A DNA stretch of 64,000 bases. It comes from Conoideocrella luteorostrata (Eukaryota; Ascomycota; Sordariomycetes; Hypocreales; Clavicipitaceae). The notes under the pieces are model-generated. The model was given only the letters and a program-made list of their open reading frames with translations. It was not told the DNA's origin and did no database searches. This document shows positions 33,954 to 45,146 of this stretch, piece by piece (the first letter of the stretch is position 1; every line of letters begins with the position of its first letter). Location: assembly GCA_032433595.1 (NCBI GenBank), contig JASWJB010000155.1, positions 1 through 64,000 of the forward strand, written 5' to 3'. The translations under genes and the position numbers were made by a program.

Positions 33954-35341
33954 TGACAGCTGTTGCAACATGTTGGCGCACAGGATGGAGCATGGATGAT
34001 TGGAAATACCTTGATAGCGATGATGCAAATAGAACCCCATCTTTCTATTCTCCGGGGTTTTGCTGCCAGTCTTACAAGAAGCATAAATAAATGATGCCAC
34101 GGCAATTCAACCGCCTGCCAAACCGTGTTAATACTACTCTACTCACGCTACGGAGTCCCTTGGGAACATATATGTGACACTGCCAGCGCAGGAGAAAGAT
34201 GCAAAGGGATCATAAAGAAGAAAGGCGAAATCCTGTGTTGTTCCATCGGCGGGTTGTCACCGCCGTCAACGCATCAATATTTGGACATCCTCACGAATTT
34301 ACTACGGACTAACTACGGAGTACAAGTGTCATAAATTGAGCTCGAGTGTCAGGCATCCCTGCAGCCGCCTTGCATTCCCGCCATGCAGTGCCATTGCGGG
34401 ACTGTCGCGTGCTACAGCACAAATTTTACTTTCTACCGAATTAGAGCCAAGATGCCGTTATTTCTTAGCGCCGCGTCTCTCCGTAATGTCGGTCTCTCCC
34501 CATATCGGTGCCACCCGCTACCGGATGCCATCTTTGTGTGTGTAACACTCTTGATTGACCTTGGCTTTCACTACTAGACAATCCAAGTTGCCACGCGGAG
34601 AGTGTGTAATTATGTATTTTCCCTCCCGGTACGAGAGATACCACAAACTCAGTTCAAAAAGGCATTGTACATGCACAGATCCACAGGTCGTCTCTTGATT
34701 TCAACTGTAGAGAACAACGTCATTCTTGTCGTCACACCCAAATATTCGTTCGGGTTCTGCAGGTTCTTTCCAATGTCGTGTATTATATCTGATGCTGCTA
34801 CTGCTTTCAAGGAATAGCGCCAAACAAAAAGCCAAAACCGCCTCAAAACCTCCGGACTCACAAGAACAAGGAGAAAATGGTTAACAAAAGGGACCCGTCC
34901 TCTCACCCTGCCGCTGCATCATTTCAATTCTTGGTTCCTGTTAACGCCGTCAAGCCGTCCCCATGGAATGAGAATGGACCTCATAATATCTTGCTGATGT
35001 GGTCTAGAAAATCAAATCCTCCTCTTGCCGTGAAGAGGTAGTCATGCGCCTTGCTCCTTATGACCGTAGATACCTTGCCCCCACTCCATCCTCGTCCCGT
35101 GAGGCACTGACAGACATAACTGGTGCTTTGAGCCATGGGGAAACTTTCAGTGCGTAGGGTTGATGATGGCACCCGTTTGTCCAGGTGTGTCGTTGAGGCG
35201 AAACCAGTGATAGGGAAGAGGCCCTCTAAATATTACAGCTGCCTGACTGTATCTCTGAAAGGGTAGGAGACCGAAAGGTGTTGAAAAGCGCGGCTCCAGT
35301 GTTGTGGTGTTCATGGTCGTAGTTGCTGCTGTAATGTCACG
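33954..35341. other. Convergent intergenic region AT-hook gene/CKA1
   Basis: About 1.4 kb containing both 3' ends. No gene is recognised. TACGGAGTA occurs at 34314-34322 and a near copy at 34149. Confidence 0.5.
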
Positions 35342-36710
35342 TCAAGACTTATACGTTCCATTGGGATCAGCCAAGTGACGTTTAAACACCTCAGGATCCC
35401 GCACAGGGTCGAAATACGGATGACCTTGCGCCTCCTTGGCAGTGAGACGTTCCTGTTACAGTCAAATTAGCAATGACCATTTGCGGCCCAGTTGGAGGTA
35501 CAGTCAGCTTACTTGGTGGTCGTATCGCAACAGCTTATCGAGGAAGTCGATGGCTTCGTTAGAGACAAAACGCTGGTTCTCGGACGTTACGAAGCTATGC
35601 CACGGCTTCTTCTGAAAGCGGCCCAAGATGTCATCGTACTGAGAATCCAACTCGATTTCATACTTGTCCAAGTAGTCAAACAGCTCATCGGTCCCCAAGA
35701 CTTTAGCAATCTTCACCAGCTGATCAGAATTGCTATTACCATGGAAGAATGGTTCTTTCCTGAAGATCATGGAGGCAAACATGGCCCCCAAGCTCCACAT
35801 GTCTAGGCTATAGTCGTACTCTTGAAAGTCAACAAGCAGTTCTGGTCCCTTGAAATATCGTGAGGCCACTCGCACGTTGTATTCAGTGCCTGGATGATAG
35901 AATTCGGCCAAACCCCAATCGATGAGACGCAACTGTAATTGGACGCAAGTGTCAGCTACGGTGCATAATTTTCCAGTCGGTTTAGCAACATCTCTTGAAG
36001 GAGGTACCTTTCTGTTTTCATGATCGATCATAACGTTATGAGGCTTGACATCCCTATGCATGATGCCCTTGCTGTGGCAAAAGTCCAAGGCCTTGAGCAA
36101 CTCATGGATGTAGAATCGCACGTCAAGATCGTTGAACTTGGGATATAGACTGCGAAAATCGATATTGTTGACGTATTCGAAGATCAAGGATGGCGTTTTG
36201 CTCTGTATCCAGAAAGGCGACCATGTCAGTAAAAGTCTGCACTCGTTTATATCCTGAATTGGACCATAGCAGCAACAAACACGGGCACTTACTTGTGAGT
36301 CTCGGACAACGTCTAGTAACGCAACAACATTCGGGCCACCTGCTAGATTCTGAAGAATCTTGATCTCTCTCTTGATCTTCTTTTTCTTAACAGGCTTCAA
36401 AACCTTGACAACGCATTTCTGGTAGTTGACGACATTGATGCCTTCGAAGACTTCGGAATATTTGCCCCGACCTGGACCGCAACATCGATTAGCAACGTAG
36501 ATGTGAGGCGCGTTCGGGCAGGCACGGACATACCAATTTTTCTTACAACCTCATAATTCTCTAGCACACCCCAGCCTATGCATCGACTAGTTAGCGGCCA
36601 TCAAATATCTGCAAAATCGCGATCAGAGTCGACCCACTGATGTTGACGGAGTCGTAGTCCCAGTAGCTGCGGGGCATATTCTGGTTGACATCTGCGTAGA
36701 CGCGCGCCAT
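35342..36710 (-). CDS. CKA1: Casein kinase II catalytic subunit alpha
   Basis: Six exons (36710-36638, 36575-36534, 36471-36293, 36202-36008, 35932-35513, 35452-35342) join in phase to 339 aa. The start [20 protein letters not shown] is the conserved CK2-alpha N-terminus. The 42-nt second exon supplies [14 protein letters not shown], and the glycine loop [11 protein letters not shown] follows across the splice. Further hallmarks are the basic cluster [12 protein letters not shown], the catalytic loop HRDVKPHN, the CK2-specific metal motif DWG in place of DFG (LIDWGLAEF), and the tail [19 protein letters not shown]. Known role: acidophilic Ser/Thr kinase, catalytic half of the CK2 holoenzyme, with very many nuclear and cytoplasmic substrates. 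The unspliced frame reads through introns 3 and 4, so a naive translation contains two false insertions. Confidence 0.96.
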
Positions 36711-37540
36711 GTTTCCAAGGCGCGGATTGTGTCGCAGCTACTGCGACACTGTCTATGGTATGGGAGGATCGGGATGTTGTGTAAAGGGAATGGCCAGCGC
36801 GAGGCCCGGTGGACGAGATGCTCGTGAGGTTGCCGTACGTTCCAGGTCTGGCGGCTGAACGATGGTGGAGGGCAAAATGAAAGTGGGATGGGCCCCAGCG
36901 GCTCGAGCTGAGTGTGGCCCCACTTGTGTCGCCACAACGCGCTGCAATTGGTAGCCCGCTGCAAGAGGCCGCAAACGATGTGGCAGCGACTTAACGGGTT
37001 ACGAGCTTCAGGCTTCAGGAGAGTCACTTCGGGCTCAGGGCAAAACATTACTTGTCATTGGTTATTCTAAGCAGCATAATCATTCACCATGGCATCATTA
37101 AAGTTTATCTCGTTTGGATCTTCCTTGAACATTCTCGTCTATTCGCTGCTTCATGGTCTCTAAATGATGATGCGTGCCCGGCGCCAAGTGCAACAGTCTG
37201 TTGTTACTGTGGCAGGTCTAATCAGAAATAGCTGATCCTAGTAAAGCAAGTCAGCAATAAAATCATGGCATGCGCACTGACGTAGCTAATTGGTGAAGTA
37301 ATAAAATGGCCCTCAGAGAGAAGATTATATATCTCGTCATGCCCAGACTGTACATACATCGCCATCTGAACTCGGTTCAAATGAGTCATTTGTCTGCAAT
37401 CTAGATCGGACTAAGGATGACGATACAAATGTTTTCATCATGTAGGCATTAGGAACGAGAACGAGCCGATATTCTCTTACCTGCGAGGGAAGATCACAAT
37501 CAAGGGCAGCGCACCACCGTTGATGCAATATTCAAATATC
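36711..37540. other. Intergenic region upstream of CKA1
   Basis: Holds the CKA1 promoter and the 3' end of the next gene. Open frames here overlap in antisense and show no protein features. Confidence 0.5.
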
Positions 37541-38131
37541 TCAATCGTAATCCAGAGAGTCAAGTCCAGCATCAACAACGTCCCAAGTGCGCTTCCTCAA
37601 GTCGGGCTTCGGTTCATGCCTAATATTATTTCCGCCCTTCTTCTTTTTTCTCTTGTTATTCCGGTTGGTAGGCGTGGTTACCCTTTGAGCCGACTCACCC
37701 ACGGGTCCATTTTCACCAGCGGTGTTTTCATCTGCGTTGGTCTTTTTCAACGTTTTTGCCCTTTCCAGTTTTTTTTCAAGCTCTCTTAATTCGGAATGAC
37801 GAAATATCTCGATTTGCTCGTCGGTAAGCGTGCGTTTGACTCCATCATGGTAGTATCCCAAGTCGTCCTCCGTTTCCTCTTGCCCAGTATTGGTGTGGAG
37901 ATTGTCGCTACCCCCCTGCCTCGGCGGCGGATATGCAAAATCAGTGGTAAAATTGGCAACGGCATGCGCAGAATAATGACTTTCATGAAAGGCAAAGAAT
38001 TCATCCTGGTAACGTTAGCTTACGGAATGAACGGTAGACATGGGTGGAAATAGACTGACCTCTGAGAACTGCAGGTTTGCAGCTTGTGTTTGCCACCCTT
38101 TATGGTCTTTCAACGTCATTTTGACACTCAT
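37541..38131 (-). CDS. Conserved fungal protein of unknown function
   Basis: Two exons (38131-38060 and 38005-37541) with a 54-nt intron (GTCAGT donor, GCTAAC branch, CCAG acceptor) give 178 aa. The spliced product begins MSVKMTLKDHKGWQTQ and continues DEFFAFHESHYSAH. It has a central GYYHDGVKRTLTDEQIEIFRHSE block, a Glu/Lys-rich helix (REKKLERAK-like), a strongly basic patch NNKRKKKK and a C-terminus RKRTWDVVDAGLDSLDYD. The GYYHDGVKRTLTDEQIxxFRHSE block is one I associate with a small fungal domain of unknown function (possibly DUF3807). The basic stretch suggests a nuclear or nucleolar location; no function is assigned. It is transcribed in the same direction as its upstream neighbour, 297 nt away. 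Confidence 0.75.
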
Positions 38132-38427
38132 GTGGCGAAACAATCGTGGGTTATGGGCAGACAGCATAGCCCACCCAACAGGCACCTATGTCGCGTGTCT
38201 TCTGTAGATTATGCTTCATAGTGTTGTTGCCTAACGTCTATGTTGGCCTTTCCAAGGGGACGAAATCTTTTTGATCACCTCTTGTCAATCATTTTGTGGT
38301 ATGAAGGTGCGAACCGCGATGAATGCTGGAGTGTTTCGAAAGATGATGAAGTCCAAAAAGTTGTCGACCACGTCGCGCTAGTCAAGTCCGCAAAGTGGGG
38401 CGCCAACCACTGCCGCTTGAACTGCCC

Positions 38428-39029
38428 TCAGCTGGACTTGAGAAGAGCGAGGGCGCTCTCAAAGGCGCGAACGACTTCCTCGTCTTCACATCAATGTTAG
38501 AATCAGGAGGCAGGTACAAGCAGACATGACACAACTTACAGTGTTTTTGCTTTTGTGCCATTTTCTCTTCAGACAGGTTGACGAATCGCTGTCGGGTTCG
38601 CAACCGCTTTACGGCACGCTCATCATCGTGAGCTGAAGCAGCGGACGCCCAAGCTTGAAAGTACTTTGCATGCCACGTCAGTAACGCATGCGATGACAGA
38701 TAAAAAAACAGAAATATCACCTTGGATAAGCTTTCTGCCTCTTTCAGTATTTCCCTCTCTTCTTCATCTGCATCTCGCAACGCCTTCCCATATCTAGCCT
38801 CAAAATCCTCCCAGTCGAAAGGGGCAATGTCTGCCGGAGGTGGGCTTAGCGAAGGGGTGCCGTTTTGATGCTGGTCGTCGTAGGTTTCCGTCACATCTCT
38901 CTGGGATTCTGGCTGCTTTCCCATATCCGATAACGTCACCGTGTCGTCTCCAGCTGGTTGATCTTCTTCCTCAGAGGAATGTGCTGATGCCGCAGACTCG
39001 CCAGGAGATGATCTCGGCGGTGAAGACAT
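38428..39029 (-). CDS. Small conserved coiled-coil protein, function unknown
   Basis: Three exons (39029-38721, 38663-38540, 38483-38428) give 162 aa. The first intron is 57 nt with no stop codon and a length divisible by three, so it reads through silently in an unspliced translation and must be recognised from its GTGATA donor and GCAAAG acceptor. The second intron (GTAAGT donor, CTAAC branch, GTGAAG acceptor) restores the tail YEEVVRAFESALALLKSS. The N-terminus is acidic and Ser/Pro-rich, then comes FDWEDFEARYGKALRDADEEER and two Lys/Glu helices likely to form a coiled coil. I do not recognise the family. It shares a 666-bp divergent promoter with ATG14. Confidence 0.7.
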
Positions 39030-39695
39030 TGTCAAAACACACAATGTTTGGTTAAAATGAGTTAAGGTTCGGGCACCCTCAACGCCACTCGATTGTTCGG
39101 ACCCGCAGCCTTGATTATTTAGCTCTTATGAAGGTCACAAGCAGTCGTGATGAAGCCGGAACGACCTCTCTAGACATATCCCATAAGCAGAATATAGTGG
39201 AATTCGCGGCGTCTTGTTGCAGTGTGTGGGCTGATGTTTTGTTTGTTTCTTGGTTGTACCTGGCGTTATCACAGTGACCTCTGCGTGGATTGCGATCAGT
39301 TGATTGGTTCAGTGTAGACTCCGTACATGTACTCCGTGACCACCTCAGCGCCAGACAATGACGACCAGCCCGCTAGTTAAATCGTGTCCCGCGCCAGTGG
39401 CTGTGAAGGTGGAAGGGTCCTGATAGCTCTTTCTCCGCTGACTAGTGACTGGTGGCTGATGCCTGCCATGCGCCTATCGCCGCTCGGCACCTGTGGCGTC
39501 ATTCTGCCTTCAACAACAAGTACCGCGGCGCCTTCCTCGATCCCTTCGCCTCGTGACCATCTCAGGCAACATCACGAGTCGAGTCACAGTCCTCTGATAA
39601 TTCTCAACTTATTGACTGCCCAAATGTTAGTTTTCCTCTATCAGCACCACATTTCAGACTGCGGTGGCGGGGATTAGAAGTGCTGCCTGCCTAAG
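39030..39695. promoter_or_regulatory. Divergent promoter region, coiled-coil gene/ATG14
   Basis: Gene-free. It contains the palindrome-centred doublet GACTCCGTACATGTACTCCGTG at 39318-39339, in which two ACTCCGT words flank TACATGTA. No other site is recognised. Confidence 0.4.
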
Positions 39696-41181
39696 ATGCA
39701 ATGCGACATCTGCCATCGTGGCCATGATGCCCAGAAATTACCGTTTCTGTGTGCTGTCGACGCGCGGAACAATCTGTATGAAGGCCGCATGAGGAACCTG
39801 CAGGCTATTCTTGAGAACGAAAACCTGCAAGACAATATCGCTAGCCTGTTCACCGATTCGGATAAGACAAGCCCCATTGCCTTGGAGCAGTCATTGGCAC
39901 GACAGTGCATCGCAGAGGACCGGACTAACCAGATTCTTGCTGCAGCTGAGAAGCTGAGGGAAGAGATCAAAGCAGCTAGAGAAGAAATCAGAACTAGAAA
40001 AGGACAGTTAGCGAGGAGGAGGTCTGACTTTGCCTCCGTTTCGGATGGCCTCGTGCAGCGAAGGGTCATACAGGAACAGGAGTTGGTCAAGTCTGCTCAA
40101 GTGCTCAGGTTCCGTTGGGCTCAGAAAGCTGAAGCCACCGCCAATACGCGAGCATTTCTCTGCACCGAGGCTATCAGACTTTATGGACTCAGAAGAACAA
40201 AAAAGGGAAGCTCCGGGCGGTACGACTACCACTTGGGTAGAGTGCCGATCATAGATTTGGCTGGCATGGATTGTATGTGTACTTCTGAATTCTATCTGCT
40301 CCTTGTCACGATTTTCTGATTGATTTGATCTAGCGTCTACCCCGGAAGCCATATCGACTTCCCTTGCTCACGTAGCTCATATTCTCTTACTTATCTGTCA
40401 CTATCTCTCAGTCCGCCTGCCAGCGGAGATCACGCTCCCTCATCGAGATTACCCCCGGCCAACCGTTTTCAATCTTGCCAGTTCGTATCAGCACCCTCAC
40501 GTTCCTTTCCCTAGCTTTCTTGGACCCTTGGCATCCCCATCCCATTCGCGAGACACGGAGTCTCAGCGTGTTCCTCGACCTCGACCTCTTTTCGTCGACA
40601 AGCCCTTAACGCAACTAGCAAAAGAGGATCCAACAACATACTCTTTTTTTCTTGAAGGCGTCACTCTTTTGGCATATAACATCGCCTGGCTGTGTTGCTC
40701 ACAGGGCGTCTCTATTGGCGATACGAGCAACTTTGAAGGTATCTCTAATATGGGCCGGAACCTACACAGTTTCTTGATGGGTGCGCAAGCTCACGACTTT
40801 CGTACAATCAATATCAAGGTGCCTGGATGGGGCCCCAACGGAGAGGAGTTGGCTGAAGAAAATCAAGGAAATTGGCTTGGCAGATATTCTCACGGCGGAG
40901 CATTCTATTTTCTTGGGGGGGCTGAAGGTGCGGAATTAGTCCGGTCTTTCAAACTCCCGAGTCCTATGAAGCTGGCAGACAAGCTTAAGAAGAAGTTGAT
41001 TGGTGATGCGCCGACACCGGACTGGGAGGTTCTTGACGATGAGGCTTGGAAGGTCGAAGATATTCCCGTCGGTAGCGCTGTCGGAAATCCCCAAGGTGTT
41101 TGTGGCAAAGCCCCGGCTCCTGATGCGACATCAACACTTCGGAACGGTTCGACTGGTTGGACAAAAGTGAAACACAGATGA
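39696..41181 (+). CDS. ATG14: Autophagy protein Atg14 (PI3-kinase complex I subunit)
   Basis: Two exons (39696-40272 and 40334-41181) give 474 aa. The N-terminus MQCDICHRGHDAQKLPFLC contains the paired cysteines typical of Atg14/Barkor, followed by a long coiled coil (about 60-150: EKLREEIKAAREEIRTRKGQ). After the splice, the C-terminal half shows ISTSLAHVAHILLLICHYL, VRLPAEITLPH and a globular region ending near the stop. Known role: Atg14 directs the Vps34-Vps15-Atg6 lipid kinase to the phagophore assembly site. UVRAG/Vps38 has the same coiled-coil plan, but the N-terminal CxxC and direct coiled-coil start favour Atg14. The gene ends 111 nt before the stop codon of the large acidic protein on the opposite strand. 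Confidence 0.8.
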
Positions 41182-41292
41182 TTATAGACTCGATATAGAC
41201 TCCTGTTGTTAAATATTTGTCTCCCTCCTCCCCTCCTCCGGATGCTATAAACATATCCGTTTATATTACAAAGGCAGGTGCTTAAGTTGCTG

Positions 41293-44200
41293 TCAGCTAG
41301 CCATAGATGCATCATTACCTTGAGTATCTTCGTCAGGGCTGCGTTCTGCGCGCATTGCCCGTAATACCCGTGTTGGGATAATTTTGATCCCTCTAGGGCT
41401 GTCGCCACTTCCTTTCCCATCCGACTGTATGCTTGGTGATGAACGGCCTGGTGACGAAATCTCCATCGTACCCAACAACCTCGCCGTGCCTTTCAATTCT
41501 TCATCCCTTTCCACTGAACCTATGGCTCTAGTCCCATATGACGTAGAAGACGATGACCTCTTACTCTTATCGTGGAACAAACTAACTGGCTTGTTCTTCA
41601 TTCTCAGATACCGCTCCTTTTGCCTTTGGAGCTTATCCGTTGTATCTTGAGATTGACTACCTGGTGTGCGTGGTATATTTGGCGTCATTGGGCTGGCTGA
41701 CCGATGAGTAGGCGTCGCGGGTGAAGCTTCTGGCGCTGCAGGATGTATAAAATTGCCACCAGGGAACATGAGGCCACCGACATTCATTGGAGCAACTGCT
41801 CCTTGCCCCGTCTCTTCTCTGCCTCTGGACATCTCATTCTTTGCCTCGTAAGAGACAACAGCTATGCGACGCTCTGTGGGGGCAAGTGCCTTGCCCTTGT
41901 CTTTACTTTGACGAGATTCCGTTCTTTCAACGCCCGGCTCCTGTTCTGTGGCTGTCTTAGAGGGGGTACTAGAAGCGTGTCTGCTTGAGTCTGTTTTACC
42001 ACAAGACTCCGCTTCGATCCTTTCCTCTGCGCCGGTGTCTTCTTTCGGATCGTTGGCCGTTTTGGTGGCTGTCGCCTCCTTTATCTCCATAACAAGACGG
42101 CCAAGACGACTTTTGGGAATCCCAATCTTTCGAGAAGCCATAGTCTGGGCATCGGCTTTCTTTGGCACGTCAAGAACTCGTCTTCGTGCTGCTCGCGATG
42201 TCTCCGGAGGTGCAGCCTGTCGCTCAATAGCGCGTGCAGAAAGCAGACGGCTTTTCGGCGTGAGCTTGACTCTACGAGCGATTGTCTCCTCATCGTCCAA
42301 CTCCTTCTCCGTCGACTCTGCTCGAGAACGAGCCAGTTCATCGGCTTTTAATTCTAGACAAGGACTTTTCTCATGTTCATCCGGCGATGTCACTCCCAAA
42401 TCCCATTTCATGGGGAATTGTTCTTCCTCATCCCCACTTCCTTCGAGCTCTATCGGGACACCTACAGTCCGGGGGAGATCAGGCGTCGAACTAGCTTCGG
42501 GCCGCTGGACGGGAGGCATCCGGAGGCCAGACGTTTCAAATCGCCGATGGAAATCATTATTCCTCGTCGGAACAGGTACGGCCGTCGTAGAGGAAGATCC
42601 CAAAACTTCTGGAGTAAGTGGAACGGGGGGTTCGACACCTGCCTTCTCTTGCTCCAGCGTCCTCGTTTCAATGGCTGCAAGTTCGCTTTCGAACTGCTCC
42701 ACGATTTCCCTCTCCGTTTGGTCGTCATCTTCCCTCTGCATTCTCTCAAAATCAAAGTTTTGATGAGCATTCCAAGAAGCTCTAGACAATCTGAAGCCAT
42801 CGCCATCATTGGTGTTAGTGTAGGCACCAAAGTCTATGATCTTTGTGTCCTCCAAAATAATGGCCTCAGTCTCTGGATTGGCTGGACTTATGTCATCCGT
42901 GGTAACGACTGTTTCGTTTGCAGGATTTTGATGAGAGCCGTCGTCTAGTTCCATGCATTTGTCCACATTGCGTGTATATTCGACGGGTGTGTCCAGGTTG
43001 GTCTGTTGACTGTGCTGCAGTAAATTCTGCTCATTTGTCATATCCTGCAGAGGGCCTCGCAAGGCTTCGGTAAAAGATTCGAACGAGTCGTCGAAGCAGA
43101 CTCCTGTGATGTCATTCAAAGCCTCGTGCATCCAGAATTGCTCCCACATTTCAAACTGTTCCCGAGTCATTGGCACAGTTGATGAATCTGGCTCAATAAG
43201 AATATTGAAGAACTCTTCATTGAACTGATGAGACTCTAGAAGAGTGTCCATAAAGTATTGCTCCTGTTCGACATCTGGAAATCCCATAACCTCGTCCATG
43301 GCTGCTGGTGTTCCATACTGTACCTCGGGAATGGCATTGGGCTGATGGAGCTCAGGAAACCTTGGTACGATCAGATCTCTTGGATTGACTAGCTCGATTT
43401 CCATAGAGTCCGGCATATCTGTTGGTGCAAAACAATGTTGCTCTACGCCAACAAGTGGTTGATTTATCGAGAGCTCCATATCTATGTCTCCCATATCACC
43501 GACTTGGATATCTTCAATATCAAGCGTGAGATCCATTTCCGTATTGAAAGAACCGACAATGCTAGCTCCCTGAAAGAATTCCTGCTGGATATCTGTATCA
43601 AGTTGCATTGCTTGGTCTTCCTCCGTATCGATGGCATAAGTGTCCTGTACCATCAAGTCAGGTTGTGGCAATTCCTCTGGGAGTCCGATGCTGTCTTCAC
43701 ATATATCTGGTTCCGAATCATCGAACTCCGAGTCTTCGTCCAGTTCACCTCCAAACAAATCCTCTGGTAAAGGGATATTTTCTGGTGCAATTTTTAGCTC
43801 TGTCGCGCCTAGAAATGATGCCTCTTCGGACTCGGCTGGCTGTTGTAGTGGGATCGTGGCCGCATATTGCTCTGCAGGATCCGGACAGTGGCTCCAGGAG
43901 GTGGGATGATCCTTCTCTATGTCTTTGGCCAAGACTCTTTCACTGGTCATAACATGTCGCGCATTCGTAACATCTAGAAGGTGTAGTTGCGTATTGTTAA
44001 GACCATAGACGTGTGTTTTTGAGTCCTCATCGTCATCGTCTGTGGTGGGTGTGTTCGGTAAGAGGATCCTGGCTGCAGGAATTAGGGAGCCTTTCTCGAA
44101 GGCAGTCTCGGAATCCGGTAGTTCGGCATAGCGGCCTTGTTGATCGTGCGCCATATGTGCTGTTGCTCTGTCGTGCCCCGATAGAGTTTGCATTGTGGTT

Positions 44201-44907
44201 GGGGGTGTCTCATTTATATGCCTGATTTTGGGAGTTGTCGCTTCATTGTGAATACCGTCTTCTTCAGCGACAAGACCAAATGCATGTGTTCGTAAGTGCT
44301 CAGGGTTGTGTCTGGCTTCTGACGAGGTGTGAGTTGAGACACTTTCTGTCATAAAGGCCTGTGTATCTTGCACAGGCTCGATTTGGTATAAAACACCTTC
44401 ATCGTTGGCTGGTTCGGCTATATTCATTTCCATCTCATCAAGCTCGGACTTAGATTCTGATGCTTCATGTAATGGCCGTGCGATGGTAGGATCAAGTCGT
44501 TCTCCCGAATCGGAAAGACTGTGGTTCAGGACTGGAGATGGATGCCTTTCATCAGCTAATGTACGTTCAGATTCCCCCCCATCATCAACCTTCGGCTGTG
44601 TCCATAGGGAGCGAATATTCCGCTTCTTGGTCGCCGCTGCAACTCTCTTTCGGCGTAATAGGGACTTCTTTAGCCGCTTTGATAATATCTCCTGCCTCAA
44701 ACGACTTTGCTGTTTCCTCTCAATCTTGGCAACCGGTGACGTGACAGCATCAGCCTCTTTTGCGTCAATCACAGTAGCAGTGGGCAGACCAGATTTTTCA
44801 ACCGCAATCTCTGCTTCCGACGAGTCTGGCAGGAGCTTTTCTGCAGTCGCTTCAATGATACGTGTGGCATTCAGGTCTCTCTCCTCTGCCATCTTCTTCA
44901 CAGCCAT
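41293..44907 (-). CDS. Large acidic protein of unknown function (downstream half of a split frame)
   Basis: Open frame with first ATG at 44907 (1204 aa). The open frame itself reaches back to the TAG at 44955-44953 that ends the next frame, in the same phase. There is no intergenic space or visible promoter, so it is probably read as part of the upstream gene (by splicing, readthrough, or before a recent nonsense change). The protein is dominated by Glu/Asp/Ser with no recognised domain. The centre has Phe/Met/Glu-rich segments (EQFEMWEQFWMHEALNDITG). The C-terminal third is basic and Ser/Arg-rich with repeated SRL/RRR patches (PKSRLLSARAIERQ, RAARRRVLDVPKK, GIPKSRLGRLVMEIKEA), suggesting nuclear or DNA-associated work. 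The end includes GRSSPSIQSDGKGSGDSPRG. Function cannot be assigned. Confidence 0.65.
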   Translation of the reverse strand: MAVKKMAEERDLNATRIIEATAEKLLPDSSEAEIAVEKSGLPTATVIDAKEADAVTSPVAKIERKQQSRLRQEILSKRLKKSLLRRKRVAAATKKRNIRSLWTQPKVDDGGESERTLADERHPSPVLNHSLSDSGERLDPTIARPLHEASESKSELDEMEMNIAEPANDEGVLYQIEPVQDTQAFMTESVSTHTSSEARHNPEHLRTHAFGLVAEEDGIHNEATTPKIRHINETPPTTMQTLSGHDRATAHMAHDQQGRYAELPDSETAFEKGSLIPAARILLPNTPTTDDDDEDSKTHVYGLNNTQLHLLDVTNARHVMTSERVLAKDIEKDHPTSWSHCPDPAEQYAATIPLQQPAESEEASFLGATELKIAPENIPLPEDLFGGELDEDSEFDDSEPDICEDSIGLPEELPQPDLMVQDTYAIDTEEDQAMQLDTDIQQEFFQGASIVGSFNTEMDLTLDIEDIQVGDMGDIDMELSINQPLVGVEQHCFAPTDMPDSMEIELVNPRDLIVPRFPELHQPNAIPEVQYGTPAAMDEVMGFPDVEQEQYFMDTLLESHQFNEEFFNILIEPDSSTVPMTREQFEMWEQFWMHEALNDITGVCFDDSFESFTEALRGPLQDMTNEQNLLQHSQQTNLDTPVEYTRNVDKCMELDDGSHQNPANETVVTTDDISPANPETEAIILEDTKIIDFGAYTNTNDGDGFRLSRASWNAHQNFDFERMQREDDDQTEREIVEQFESELAAIETRTLEQEKAGVEPPVPLTPEVLGSSSTTAVPVPTRNNDFHRRFETSGLRMPPVQRPEASSTPDLPRTVGVPIELEGSGDEEEQFPMKWDLGVTSPDEHEKSPCLELKADELARSRAESTEKELDDEETIARRVKLTPKSRLLSARAIERQAAPPETSRAARRRVLDVPKKADAQTMASRKIGIPKSRLGRLVMEIKEATATKTANDPKEDTGAEERIEAESCGKTDSSRHASSTPSKTATEQEPGVERTESRQSKDKGKALAPTERRIAVVSYEAKNEMSRGREETGQGAVAPMNVGGLMFPGGNFIHPAAPEASPATPTHRSASPMTPNIPRTPGSQSQDTTDKLQRQKERYLRMKNKPVSLFHDKSKRSSSSTSYGTRAIGSVERDEELKGTARLLGTMEISSPGRSSPSIQSDGKGSGDSPRGIKIIPTRVLRAMRAERSPDEDTQGNDASMAS

Positions 44908-45146
44908 GCTTTCAATTCGTTCGCTTCTGGGGGAAAGCTTATCTTCCACGCCCTACGTGGAAAATAAAGCCCCTTCCGAAGCACGTGTAAGCCCTTCCAA
45001 GTCTGTCTGGGTGCCGCGATCATAGGAAGTCGTGGCTGCTTGTTCACTTCCAGGGACTGTATTAACTTCCACGTCTTCAGCGGAAGTAACAGTTCCTTTC
45101 GAAACATCCGCAAGCTCTGGCAAGTCGGTCTGGGTGCCACAATCAT
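44901..45146 (-). repeat. 123-nt tandem duplication spanning the in-frame TAG
   Basis: Two diverged units of equal length, 45146-45024 and 45023-44901, read on the minus strand. They share blocks such as GGCACCCAGAC and CGTGGAAG at the same offset. In the coding frame both begin GTQTDL. At the offset of the TAG stop in the second unit (44955-44953), the first unit has GAA (45078-45076). Confidence 0.8.

Noticed and set aside
36623..37048. 141-aa minus-strand frame over CKA1 exon 1 and its promoter
   Set aside because: Out of frame with CKA1 exon 1 and with no features of its own.
42081..42948. Plus-strand frames of 190-270 aa within 41.9-43 kb
   Set aside because: Ser/Arg-rich shadows antisense to the large acidic protein.
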